Assembly: GCF_003385115.1 (NCBI RefSeq)
Contig: NZ_QUNI01000012.1
Location: forward strand, 62,001 to 126,000
Length of the DNA: 64,000 nt
Source: Flavobacterium aquicola
GTDB lineage: Bacteria; Bacteroidota; Bacteroidia; Flavobacteriales; Flavobacteriaceae
Direction of reading: 5' to 3'
Position numbers and translations under genes: made by a program. The notes below the pieces were generated by a model, which was not told the origin of the DNA, made no database searches, and saw nothing but the letters and a program-made list of their open reading frames with translations. The number at the start of each line of letters is the position of its first letter. Position 1 is the first letter of the stretch. Below, piece by piece: positions 1 to 8,656 of the stretch.

Positions 1-1
1 T

Positions 2-1309
2 AGGTATACGGGAATAAAATCTTGCAATTTACTGCTTGAAAATATTGACCGTATACCAAGTGCAGATCCAAAAATCATTGCAAGAATTAAAGCAGAAGCA
101 CGTTTTATAAGAGCATTTCAGCACTTTCAGCTTACAACATGGTTTGGAGATATTCCACTTGTTTCAAAAGATCCTTCGTTAGCAGAAGCTTTAACCATAA
201 GCCGTACTTCGCATGCCGAAGTGGTTGAATTCATTCTCAATGAGCTTAATGGTATTGTGGCTGATTTGCCTAAAACCTATCCTGCTGGAGAAAAAGGAAA
301 AATTACCTCAGCTGCCGCTATGGCTTTAAAAGCGAGAGTGCTATTATATGAAAGCCGCTGGGCCGAAGTGGTTACAACAACTGATGCAATAATAGCAGGA
401 ACTTATGGTCCATATAGTCTATTTCCATCTTATGAAGGTGTTTTTCTTCCTGAAAATGAATATAACAGCGAAGATATCTTGAGCCTGCAGTATGTCCCTC
501 AATTTAAAATGTGGGGTGAGTTCTTTGATATTGCTCCAATATCTGCTGGTGCCAGATTAAATGCTTTGGCTCCAACACAGGAACTGGTAGACAGCTACTT
601 GATGCTTAACGGAAAAAAAATAAATGAAACCGGCTCTGGCTATGACGAAAGCAAACCCTATACAAATAGGGATCCAAGGCTTACGGGTACTGTAGTTTAC
701 GATCAATATTTATGGAAAAATGAAGATGGAACTACACGTACTATTTCTATTAAACCAGATCCAAACAACACCTCTGCTGATCAATATGTGTCGGGGTCTT
801 CAGCTACGTCTACAGGTTACTATACTCGTAAATATTTTGATCCTCAGCATACAACATCATTACAGTCAGGGTTAAATCTTATTCTTTTTCGTTACGCTGA
901 TATCCTTTTGATGAACGCAGAAGCTAAAAATGAAGTAAGTAAGCTAGATGCAAATAGATGGAATACTACCATAGGCGCTTTAAGAAAGCGTGCCGGATTT
1001 GTAGATCCTGCGGCTGTAAACTATGATAGTTCATTGTCTCAGGCTGGACTTCGTGAAGTGATAAGAAATGAGCGCCGTACAGAATTAGGCATGGAAGGTT
1101 TAAGAATATTTGATATCAGAAGATGGAAAATAGCCGAAGATGTATTGAACGGATGGACTCATGGTGCAAAATTTGGTGTTTCGTCAATTGACAATGGTTA
1201 TTTAAGAGTAAACTTGAGATCATTTGACCCAGAAAAGCACTATCTATGGCCAGTACCAGCAGATGAGCGTTTGATTAATCCAAATCTTTCTCAAAATCCA
1301 GGATGGTAA
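2..1309 (+). CDS. SusD/RagB-family outer-membrane glycan-binding lipoprotein, 5' truncated by window edge
   Basis: The reading frame is open from base 2, so the start, lipoprotein signal and N-terminal helices lie off the left edge; the GTG at 221 is internal. The visible part has the SusD tetratricopeptide-like core (ARFIRAFQHFQL, then KARVLLYESRWAEV) and the typical C-terminal block: RYADILLMNAEAKNE, RNERRTELGMEGLR, DIRRW, LWPVPADE, LSQNPGW. SusD proteins are surface lipoproteins that cap a SusC channel and capture oligosaccharides. Its partner SusC should lie immediately upstream, outside the window. The C-terminal block is closely similar to the SusD at 51736, so both probably bind related ligands. 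A SusE-like gene and mannan-degrading enzymes follow in the same direction. Family is certain; ligand is inferred from context. Confidence 0.95.
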   Translation, partial: RYTGIKSCNLLLENIDRIPSADPKIIARIKAEARFIRAFQHFQLTTWFGDIPLVSKDPSLAEALTISRTSHAEVVEFILNELNGIVADLPKTYPAGEKGKITSAAAMALKARVLLYESRWAEVVTTTDAIIAGTYGPYSLFPSYEGVFLPENEYNSEDILSLQYVPQFKMWGEFFDIAPISAGARLNALAPTQELVDSYLMLNGKKINETGSGYDESKPYTNRDPRLTGTVVYDQYLWKNEDGTTRTISIKPDPNNTSADQYVSGSSATSTGYYTRKYFDPQHTTSLQSGLNLILFRYADILLMNAEAKNEVSKLDANRWNTTIGALRKRAGFVDPAAVNYDSSLSQAGLREVIRNERRTELGMEGLRIFDIRRWKIAEDVLNGWTHGAKFGVSSIDNGYLRVNLRSFDPEKHYLWPVPADERLINPNLSQNPGW

Positions 1310-1343
1310 TCGTATTAGAACATAAATTTTAAAAAACAAAAAG

Positions 1344-2471
1344 ATGAAAAATATATATATAAAATTATTCCTGTTTATGTTTTCAGTATTGGCAGTTGGA
1401 TGCCAGGATGATGACACAATGAGCCATACAAATGTAAGTGCTGTAAATGCATTATATGCTCCTGCAAATGATAAATTTTTTAACCTTGCTATTCCTGGCG
1501 GTTCTGCCGTTTTTGAATGGGAAGGAGCTAAAGCTGAAGATAACGGTGCGGTGCTTTATGACGTACTTTTTGATGTTGAAAATGGAGATTTTTCTAAACC
1601 AGTGTTTACAATCCCATCTGATGGAAAAGGTTTTCAGCCAGCTTTAAATTTAACTTTTACACAGCTTAATAAGATAGCCGAAATGGCTGGAATTGAGACA
1701 GAAGCCATTGGAAAGTTAAAATGGACAGTGTATTCTACTAAAGGATTAAATGTTGTGAAATCTGCAGTTTCTGGAGTAATTCAGGTACAAAGAGCAGGAG
1801 GTTTCCCTACGCCAGATCAATTGTTTGTTACAGGTACAGGTTCTGAAGGCGGTGATGCTGTAGCAGATGCTGTTCCTTTCAAAAAAACAGGGGCTTCTAC
1901 TTATGAAATTTATACCAAGCTTAAAGCAGGTCAATACAAATTCATTACAAGAAAAAATGGCACTCCAGAAACTTATTATATTGATAATGGCAAGTTAAAA
2001 GAAGATGGGGCTACTACTTTTGCTGGAACTGATAAGGTATACAGAATAAGAATTGACTTTAGCGATGGTTCTGCTAAAATGACTGAGATCAAAAAAATTG
2101 AATTGTGGTTTCCGCCTCTTGGACAATATCTTTTTGAATACACTTATGCAGGAAAAGGAATCTGGAAAGCAGATAACAAGCTTATTGTATTCAAGCAAGA
2201 ATCATGGGGTAGAGATGAACGTTACAAATTCAAATTTACTGTAGACAACGCTGGAACAGGAGCTGAAGAATGGTTTGGAAGCGTAAACGGAGACAATAGC
2301 AGACCAGACGCTAACACGTCTCCAGCATACTGGTATATGGTTCCTGTAACTAACGATTTCTGGGCAAACAGCTTTAAGTTTGATGGCGCCGTTGATAACA
2401 AGAATGTAAATGCTGTAGTTGATTTCAGTGCAACTGCTACCGCTTACACTCATAGTTTTACAGTACTTTAG
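1344..2471 (+). CDS. SusE-like surface glycan-binding lipoprotein
   Basis: A protein of 375 residues with a lipoprotein signal peptide ending in AVGC (Cys20), followed by an acidic QDDD stretch that resembles the surface-export signal of Bacteroidota lipoproteins. Residues about 30-145 resemble the SusE N-terminal Ig-like domain (FEWEGAK, LYDVLFDVENGDF). The rest has two SusE/SusF-like beta-sandwich modules with GDAVADAVPFKK and YKFITRKNG. These proteins lie beside SusC/SusD on the cell surface and bind glycan without cutting it. It starts 34 bases after the susD stop and precedes a GH76 gene, so it is in the same operon. It resembles the protein at 53338. The exact ligand is not visible; alpha-mannan is the likely one from its neighbours. 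Confidence 0.85.
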   Translation: MKNIYIKLFLFMFSVLAVGCQDDDTMSHTNVSAVNALYAPANDKFFNLAIPGGSAVFEWEGAKAEDNGAVLYDVLFDVENGDFSKPVFTIPSDGKGFQPALNLTFTQLNKIAEMAGIETEAIGKLKWTVYSTKGLNVVKSAVSGVIQVQRAGGFPTPDQLFVTGTGSEGGDAVADAVPFKKTGASTYEIYTKLKAGQYKFITRKNGTPETYYIDNGKLKEDGATTFAGTDKVYRIRIDFSDGSAKMTEIKKIELWFPPLGQYLFEYTYAGKGIWKADNKLIVFKQESWGRDERYKFKFTVDNAGTGAEEWFGSVNGDNSRPDANTSPAYWYMVPVTNDFWANSFKFDGAVDNKNVNAVVDFSATATAYTHSFTVL

Positions 2472-2532
2472 ATAAATACGGCTTCTCTTTAGTTAATATA
2501 AATTAAAGAGAAGCTTTAAAAACACACACAAT

Positions 2533-3711
2533 ATGAAAAGATTTATTTCGATACGCCAAAGTGTAATTATGGCAATGGTTGTTGGGCTGGGCATAACGGC
2601 TGTTTCATGTGATGATGATCCAGTTCCCTTAATAGATCCTTCGACTGGAGGGGGAACAAAATTTGAATATACATGGGCAAAAACTGCGGATTCTTTACAA
2701 ACTGCTACCTATAATGGATATTTGGGTTCAAACGGAACATTTGTCCAGGATAATGCAGGCAACAGCAATTTTAATTATTGGCCAAACGCCCACATGCTTG
2801 ACGTGCTGGTAGATGGTTATTTGCGAACTCATGACGATAATTATTTGTCAAAAATGAAAGCATTGCTTCAGGGTATTAAAGTGAAGAACGGAAATACGTA
2901 TAACAACGTTTTTAATGACGATATGATTTGGTTAGCCAATTCTAGCCTTAGGGCGTTTGTAGCGACCAATGATCAGGAATACAAAGATGTTGCCGATTAC
3001 CTTTGGGGAAGAATAAAATTAAGCTGGAGTGATGACGTTTTTGGCGGAGGTATAACTTGGAAACAGGATACTCCTAAGCAAAAGAATGCAGTGTCAAATG
3101 CTCCTGCAGCGATAGTTGCCTTACGTCTTTATGAAATCAGTCACAATGCTGATGATCTAGAGTGGGCAAAAAAAATTTATGCTTGGCAGAAAAGTAACTT
3201 AGTTGATCCTGCTACAGGGCTGGTATGGGATAATATTTCCGAAACTAGCGGTGTAGTTACAACAAACAAAGACTGGGTGTTTACTTATAATATGGGAACA
3301 TGGATAGGAGCAGGATTAAGGCTGTATCAAATTACGGCAGATCAGTCTTATTTAAATGATGCTTTAAAATCAGCCAAAACTTCTCTGACAAGCCCAAAAC
3401 TAGTATCTGAAGGTCTGCTGAAAGATGAAGGCCAGGGTGATGGAGGATTATTCAAAGGTATTTTTGTACGCTATTTTACAGAACTTATAGAAGAGTCTAC
3501 TATAAACTCTACAGATCATGAAAGTTTTGTGAAATTTCTTGAGTTTAATGCACAGACATTTTATAATGATGGTATAAAAAGACCTGTAATGTTTTGTGGG
3601 CCTAAATGGAATGCCCTTCCTACAGGAGCTACCGATCTTACAACACAGTTAAGCGGTGTTATGCTGATAGAAGCAGCTGCAAAACTTAATAAAGAGGATT
3701 TATTAGATTAA
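2533..3711 (+). CDS. GH76 endo-alpha-1,6-mannanase, surface lipoprotein
   Basis: A protein of 392 residues. The signal peptide ends at SC with lipobox Cys26 followed by DDDP, so it is probably a surface-exposed lipoprotein. The rest is one GH76 (alpha/alpha)6 barrel. The family's catalytic aspartate pair is seen at D129-D130 (FNDDMIW), and GDGGLFKGIFVRYF near residue 300 is another family block, shared with the GH76 at 29602. GH76 enzymes hydrolyse the alpha-1,6-mannan backbone of yeast and fungal mannan in endo mode, with retention. It follows the SusE-like gene by 61 bases and ends just before a strong hairpin terminator, so it is the last gene of the binding-protein block. Backbone mannanase activity is well supported; product length is not predictable. 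Confidence 0.92.
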   Translation: MKRFISIRQSVIMAMVVGLGITAVSCDDDPVPLIDPSTGGGTKFEYTWAKTADSLQTATYNGYLGSNGTFVQDNAGNSNFNYWPNAHMLDVLVDGYLRTHDDNYLSKMKALLQGIKVKNGNTYNNVFNDDMIWLANSSLRAFVATNDQEYKDVADYLWGRIKLSWSDDVFGGGITWKQDTPKQKNAVSNAPAAIVALRLYEISHNADDLEWAKKIYAWQKSNLVDPATGLVWDNISETSGVVTTNKDWVFTYNMGTWIGAGLRLYQITADQSYLNDALKSAKTSLTSPKLVSEGLLKDEGQGDGGLFKGIFVRYFTELIEESTINSTDHESFVKFLEFNAQTFYNDGIKRPVMFCGPKWNALPTGATDLTTQLSGVMLIEAAAKLNKEDLLD

Positions 3712-3734
3712 TTAGTGGTTTGATTAGTTTAATG

Positions 3735-3764
3735 CCTGCAGGCAGAAATGCCTGCAGGTTTTAT
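3735..3764 (+). terminator. Intrinsic terminator with GAAA tetraloop
   Basis: A perfect 10-base-pair stem (3735-3744 CCTGCAGGCA with 3749-3758 TGCCTGCAGG) is closed by a GAAA loop and followed by TTTTATA. It lies between the GH76 and SGNH genes, all in the same direction, so it would lower transcription of the downstream enzymes relative to the SusD/E/GH76 block, or end the first transcript. Confidence 0.8.
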
Positions 3765-3804
3765 ACAATTAATTATATGCTGTCATAAATTTTAAAAAAT
3801 TAGA

Positions 3805-4500
3805 ATGAAAAATAAAGCATTGACTTTTTATTTGGTTATAACACTTTTTGTAATGAATTGTTCTAATGCTCAGGATTGGGCCAATTTAAAACGATATGAA
3901 AAAGAAAATGCTGTATTAGCCGCTCCGATGGCTTCTGAAAAAAGAATTGTTTTTATGGGCAATTCTATAACAGAAGGCTGGCTGCGGACACATCCTTCAT
4001 TTTTTGCGGGAAAACCTTATATAGATCGAGGTATAAGCGGACAGACAACACCGCAAATGTTATTGCGATTTAGACAGGATGTTGTAAATTGTAAGGCATC
4101 AGTAGTTGTTATACTAGCTGGTTTAAACGACATTGCTCAAAATACTGGGCCGATGACTCTTGAAGAAACTGCTGGAAATATTTTTTCAATGGCCGAACTG
4201 GCAAAAGCCAATGGCATTGACGTAATAATTTGTTCAGTACTTCCAGCATCAGATTTTCCATGGAGACCTGGAATGGAACCAGGACGGAAAGTTGTTGCGC
4301 TTAATGCTTTACTGAAAAAATATGCTAAAGAGCACACTATTCCATTTGTAGATTATTATACACCAATGGTAAATGATTCGCTGGGACTAAAAAAAGAATT
4401 GGGTGATGACGGAGTTCATCCTAATGAAGCGGGATATAAGATTATGGAACCTATCGTTGAAAAAGCAATAGCAGACCTTTTGAAAAAATCTAAAAAATAG
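3805..4500 (+). CDS. SGNH/GDSL-family carbohydrate esterase, secreted
   Basis: A protein of 231 residues with an N-terminal signal peptide. A Cys19 could make it a lipoprotein; otherwise cleavage after NAQ is likely. All SGNH blocks are visible: GNSITEGW with nucleophile Ser54, a Gly in GISGQTT, Asn108 in AGLND, and the Asp202-x-x-His205 pair in DGVHPNEAGY. Such enzymes often remove acetyl or other acyl esters from polysaccharides. It is 9 bases from the GH2 gene and lies among alpha-mannan glycosidases, so it may deacylate the same glycan. Platelet-activating-factor acetylhydrolase-type annotations are common for this family and say little about substrate. The fold and catalytic residues are clear; the substrate is inference. 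Confidence 0.85.
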   Translation: MKNKALTFYLVITLFVMNCSNAQDWANLKRYEKENAVLAAPMASEKRIVFMGNSITEGWLRTHPSFFAGKPYIDRGISGQTTPQMLLRFRQDVVNCKASVVVILAGLNDIAQNTGPMTLEETAGNIFSMAELAKANGIDVIICSVLPASDFPWRPGMEPGRKVVALNALLKKYAKEHTIPFVDYYTPMVNDSLGLKKELGDDGVHPNEAGYKIMEPIVEKAIADLLKKSKK

Positions 4501-4509
4501 AACATCATA

Positions 4510-6318
4510 ATGAAGAACAAATTTACAATCTTACTTTTTGCATTAGCTAGTTTATCAGCCGCCGCCCAATGGAAACCTCAGGGTGACAAAATAAAAACAA
4601 AATGGGCAGATCAGGTGGATCCTAATCACACTCTTCCTGAATATCCCAGACCAATAATGGAAAGGAGCCAATGGAAAAATCTAAATGGCTTATGGAATTA
4701 TGCAATACTGCCGGCAGGACAAACAGCGCCAAAAGCGTATGATGGAAAAATCCTCGTACCTTTTGCTGTTGAATCAAGCCTTTCCGGAGTAATGAAATCT
4801 GTAGGTGCCGAGAAAGAACTTTGGTATGAAACTGCTTTTTCAGTTAATTCTGATTGGAAAAACAAAGATATTCTTTTGCATTTTGGTGCAGTAGATTGGA
4901 AAACAGAAGTCTGGATTAATGACATCAAAATTGGAACTCACACTGGAGGTTATGTGCCATTCAGTTTTAATATAACTCCGTTCTTAAACGGAAAATCTCA
5001 AAAACTAGTCGTAAAAGTCTGGGATCCTTCAAGCGAAGGAACGCAGCCACGCGGGAAACAGGTCAAAAATCCTGAATCAATATGGTATACGCCAGTGACT
5101 GGAATCTGGCAGACAGTATGGTTGGAACCAGTTAATAAAAAGTACATAAAAAATGTTAGAAGCACTCCCGATATTGATCACAATACAATCAGTATTTTAA
5201 GTGAAATAGAAGGTGCTTCAGCGGGTGATATTATTGAAGTTTCAGTATTTGATGGAGCAAATAGTGTAGCATCTGGAAGAGCTGCCACAGGTCAGGCATT
5301 AGATATTGTAATTAATAATCCAAAGTTATGGTCGCCAGATTCACCTTTCTTATATGATACAAAAATTAAGGTGATTAGTAATGGAAAAGTTGTCGATGAA
5401 GTGAAAAGCTATTTTGCTATGCGAAAAATTTCTTCTAAAAGGGATGCTGATGGTATAGTAAGAATGCAGCTTAATAATAAGGATGTTTTTCAATTCGGAC
5501 CTCTTGATCAAGGATGGTGGCCTGACGGTTTATATACTGCGCCAACAGATGAAGCGTTGAAATATGATCTTGTAAAGACTAAAGAATTAGGTTTTAACAT
5601 GATTCGCAAACATGTTAAGGTCGAACCTGCCCGCTGGTATACACATTGTGATAAAATGGGTTTCTTAGTTTGGCAGGATATGCCAAGTGGCGATGAAGGT
5701 CCGATATGGCAAATGCACAAATATTTTGATGGCAATGAATTAAAAAGAACTGCACAGTCCGAAGCGACTTACAGAAAAGAGTGGAAAGAAATAATGGACG
5801 AATTATATTCTTATCCAAGTATTGTAGTCTGGGTGCCTTTTAACGAAGCATGGGGGCAGTTCAAAACTGTGGAAATTACAGAGTGGACCAAAAATTATGA
5901 TTCAAGCAGGCTGGTAAATTCTTCAAGCGGAGGAAACCATTTTCAAACGGGAGATATTCTTGATATTCACCATTATCCGGGACCTGATTTAAAATTATAT
6001 GATGCAAGAAGAGTAACTGTACTTGGAGAATATGGAGGTATTGGGTTTCCTGTAGAAGGGCATTTATGGCAGACGGATAAAAACTGGGGCTATACTCAGT
6101 TTAAAAATATAGGTAAAACTACTGCAAAATATAAAGAGTATGCTGATCAGCTTATTAAGCTGGCAAAAGTTGGATTCTCTGCGGCTGTCTACACACAGAC
6201 TACTGATGTGGAGGGCGAGGTAAATGGTTTCATGACCTATGATCGTAAGATAGATAAAATGAATTTTTCTGAGGTAAATCAGATTAATAAAGAAGTAATA
6301 AACGCTATTAATAAATAA
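4510..6318 (+). CDS. GH2-family beta-glycosidase, secreted
   Basis: A protein of 602 residues with a signal peptide (cleavage near AAAQW). It has the GH2 order: jelly-roll sugar-binding domain (about 35-200, LNGLWNY to WYTPVTGIWQTVWLEP), Ig-like domain (about 205-310), and TIM barrel. The acid/base is Glu446 in VPFNEAWGQ and the likely nucleophile Glu507 in LGEYGG. GH2 covers beta-galactosidase, beta-mannosidase, beta-glucuronidase and others; I cannot assign which. It is shorter than LacZ-type enzymes and lacks their C-terminal domains. It sits between the SGNH esterase (9 bases) and a GH92 (3 bases), so it is translated with them and probably removes a beta-linked cap or side residue from the same glycan. 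Confidence 0.88.
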   Translation: MKNKFTILLFALASLSAAAQWKPQGDKIKTKWADQVDPNHTLPEYPRPIMERSQWKNLNGLWNYAILPAGQTAPKAYDGKILVPFAVESSLSGVMKSVGAEKELWYETAFSVNSDWKNKDILLHFGAVDWKTEVWINDIKIGTHTGGYVPFSFNITPFLNGKSQKLVVKVWDPSSEGTQPRGKQVKNPESIWYTPVTGIWQTVWLEPVNKKYIKNVRSTPDIDHNTISILSEIEGASAGDIIEVSVFDGANSVASGRAATGQALDIVINNPKLWSPDSPFLYDTKIKVISNGKVVDEVKSYFAMRKISSKRDADGIVRMQLNNKDVFQFGPLDQGWWPDGLYTAPTDEALKYDLVKTKELGFNMIRKHVKVEPARWYTHCDKMGFLVWQDMPSGDEGPIWQMHKYFDGNELKRTAQSEATYRKEWKEIMDELYSYPSIVVWVPFNEAWGQFKTVEITEWTKNYDSSRLVNSSSGGNHFQTGDILDIHHYPGPDLKLYDARRVTVLGEYGGIGFPVEGHLWQTDKNWGYTQFKNIGKTTAKYKEYADQLIKLAKVGFSAAVYTQTTDVEGEVNGFMTYDRKIDKMNFSEVNQINKEVINAINK

Positions 6319-6321
6319 TTT

Positions 6322-8619
6322 ATGCTGGTTAATAAATTAAAATTTGGTTTTTGGTTAGTAACACTATTCGCCGTTAATTCGAGTAGTGGTCAGATTGTTC
6401 CCGTTAGTGATAGCAAAAGCCCTGTGGAATGGGTGAATCCGCTAGTGGGAACAGATTCTGATTATGATGTTTCTAATGGAAACACTTATCCGGCAATTGC
6501 CATGCCTTGGGGAATGAATTTCTGGACGCCACAAACTGGCAGTATGGGAGATGGATGGGCATATACCTATAGGGTTTCACAAATAAAAGGCTTCAAGCAG
6601 ACACATCAGCCTTCGCCCTGGATGAATGATTATGGACAATTTTCTATTATGCCAGTAACAGGTAAACTTAAGTTTACTGAAAAAGAAAGACAAAGCTGGT
6701 TCTCTCATAAAACAGAAATTGTAACTCCTTATTATTATAGTGTTTATCTAGCAGATCATGATGTAACTACTGAGATTACACCCACTGAAAGAGCGGCAAG
6801 ATTCAGGTTTACATTTCCTAAAACTGATTCTTATATAGTTGTAGATGCTTTTGATAAAGGTTCTTATATTAAAATTATTCCGCAGGAAAAAAAGATCATT
6901 GGTTACACTACCAAAAACAGTGGGGGTGTACCTAAAAACTTTAAAAATTATTTTGTAATTATTTTTGATAAAGAGTTCACTGTTACCAACACTTTTAATG
7001 GGAATAAATTAGGCAGTGCTCTTGAAATGACAGCCGATCATTCAGGTGCTGTGATTGGATTTAAGACTAAAGACGGTGAAAAAGTAAATGCAGTGGTGGC
7101 TTCTTCATTTATTAGTTTTGAGCAGGCCGAAATCAATCTTAAAGAAATTGGCACTAACGATTTTGATCAGCTGAAAGCAAAAGGAAAATCCATTTGGAAT
7201 GAAAATTTAAGCAGAATACAACCAGAAGGCGGTACAGCAGTCCAGACAACTACATTCTATTCATGTTTATACCGCTCGCTTCTTTTTCCTAGAAAGTTTT
7301 ACGAATATGATGCTTCTGGAAAAGCAGTTCATTACAGTCCTTATAACGGACAAGTAGTATCTGGATATATGTATACAGATACTGGCTTTTGGGATACATT
7401 CCGCTCACTTTTTCCATTTCTTAATTTAATGTATCCTAAAACAAATGCTGAAGTACAAGAAGGCCTTAGTAATGCTTATAAAGAAAGCGGATGGTTGCCA
7501 GAGTGGGCAAGTCCGGGTTTAAGGGATATTATGGTTGGTAATAATTCGGCTTCAATTGTGGCAGATGCTTACCTGAAGATTGGAGATCAAAGTAATTATG
7601 ATATCAAAAATCTATATGAAGCTGTATTACATGGTGCTAACAATGCAGGACCAATGAAAGCAGTTGGCCGTGCAGGAGTTGAGCAATATAATAAATTAGG
7701 TTATGTGCCTTATGATGTTGTAAACGAAAGTGCTGCCCGTACGCTGGAATACGCTTATGATGATTTCACGATTTATCAATTGGCGAAAGCTTTAAAGCGT
7801 CCTAAAAGTGAAATTGAGCTTTACAAAAAACGCAGCCAAAACTATAAAAACCTGTTTGATCCAGCACATAATTTAATGCGCGGAAAAATGACAAATGGAA
7901 AATTTATGGAGCCTTTTGATCCAATCCGCTGGGGAGAAGGTTTTACCGAGGGGAACAGCTGGCATTACAGCTGGTCCGTTTTTCATGATGTGCAGGGACT
8001 TATTGACTTGATGGGAGGTAAAGAAGTTTTTACCAAACAATTGGACAGTGTATTTGCAATGCCTCCAGTTTTTAATAATAGTTTTAATGGCGGTTTCATT
8101 CATGAAATGAGAGAAATGCAGGTTGCCAATATGGGGCAGTACGCTCATGGAAACCAGCCGATCCAGCACATGATTTATCTTTATAATCATGGATCCCAGC
8201 CTTGGAAAGCACAATATTGGGTAAGGGAAACAATGAATAAACTATACAACCCAAATCCGGACGGCTATTGTGGTGATGAGGACAATGGACAAACATCTGC
8301 ATGGTATGTATTTTCGGCAATGGGATTCTATCCAGTAACTCCGGCATCAGATCAATATGTTATAGGTGCACCATTATTTAAAAAGATTACACTAAATCTT
8401 GAAAACGGAAAGCAGGTTGTAATTAACTCACCAAACAACAGCGAAAGTAACCGATATATAAAAGCAATGCAGTTTAACGGTAAAGACTATACAAAGAACT
8501 ACCTGAGTTTTACAGAGCTTATGAAAGGAGCTGTTATAGATGTAGACATGAGCGATACACCTAACAAAGAAAGAGGAACGAAGAAAGAAGATCTTCCATA
8601 CTCTTTAACAAATGAATAA
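6322..8619 (+). CDS. GH92 exo-alpha-mannosidase (calcium-dependent), periplasmic
   Basis: A protein of 765 residues with signal peptide (cleavage near SSGQ). It has the two-domain GH92 layout: N-terminal beta-sandwich from about 35 (EWVNPLVGTDSD) and a C-terminal helical barrel. Likely catalytic acid is Glu543 (EGNSWHYSW); the likely base residues are Asp652 and Asp654 in GDEDNGQ. The 111-residue gap between acid and second Asp matches, as I recall it, the gap in the characterised alpha-1,2-mannosidase BT3990 (E533, D642, D644). GH92 enzymes are inverting and calcium-dependent and remove terminal alpha-mannose. Linkage (1,2, 1,3 or other) cannot be fixed from sequence alone, but the GDED form suggests alpha-1,2. 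It starts 3 bases after GH2, which implies tight co-translation. Confidence 0.93.
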   Translation: MLVNKLKFGFWLVTLFAVNSSSGQIVPVSDSKSPVEWVNPLVGTDSDYDVSNGNTYPAIAMPWGMNFWTPQTGSMGDGWAYTYRVSQIKGFKQTHQPSPWMNDYGQFSIMPVTGKLKFTEKERQSWFSHKTEIVTPYYYSVYLADHDVTTEITPTERAARFRFTFPKTDSYIVVDAFDKGSYIKIIPQEKKIIGYTTKNSGGVPKNFKNYFVIIFDKEFTVTNTFNGNKLGSALEMTADHSGAVIGFKTKDGEKVNAVVASSFISFEQAEINLKEIGTNDFDQLKAKGKSIWNENLSRIQPEGGTAVQTTTFYSCLYRSLLFPRKFYEYDASGKAVHYSPYNGQVVSGYMYTDTGFWDTFRSLFPFLNLMYPKTNAEVQEGLSNAYKESGWLPEWASPGLRDIMVGNNSASIVADAYLKIGDQSNYDIKNLYEAVLHGANNAGPMKAVGRAGVEQYNKLGYVPYDVVNESAARTLEYAYDDFTIYQLAKALKRPKSEIELYKKRSQNYKNLFDPAHNLMRGKMTNGKFMEPFDPIRWGEGFTEGNSWHYSWSVFHDVQGLIDLMGGKEVFTKQLDSVFAMPPVFNNSFNGGFIHEMREMQVANMGQYAHGNQPIQHMIYLYNHGSQPWKAQYWVRETMNKLYNPNPDGYCGDEDNGQTSAWYVFSAMGFYPVTPASDQYVIGAPLFKKITLNLENGKQVVINSPNNSESNRYIKAMQFNGKDYTKNYLSFTELMKGAVIDVDMSDTPNKERGTKKEDLPYSLTNE

Positions 8620-8656
8620 TTAAAAAGATTAGCCTTAAAATTTAAAATATACAGTT

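Noticed and set aside
7873..8347. Open frames of 83-113 codons on the minus strand inside the GH92 gene
   Set aside because: They mirror the coding strand of a well-supported gene, have no family features and no start context. The same applies to the other antisense frames within genes, including 29992-30369 and 41136-41675.
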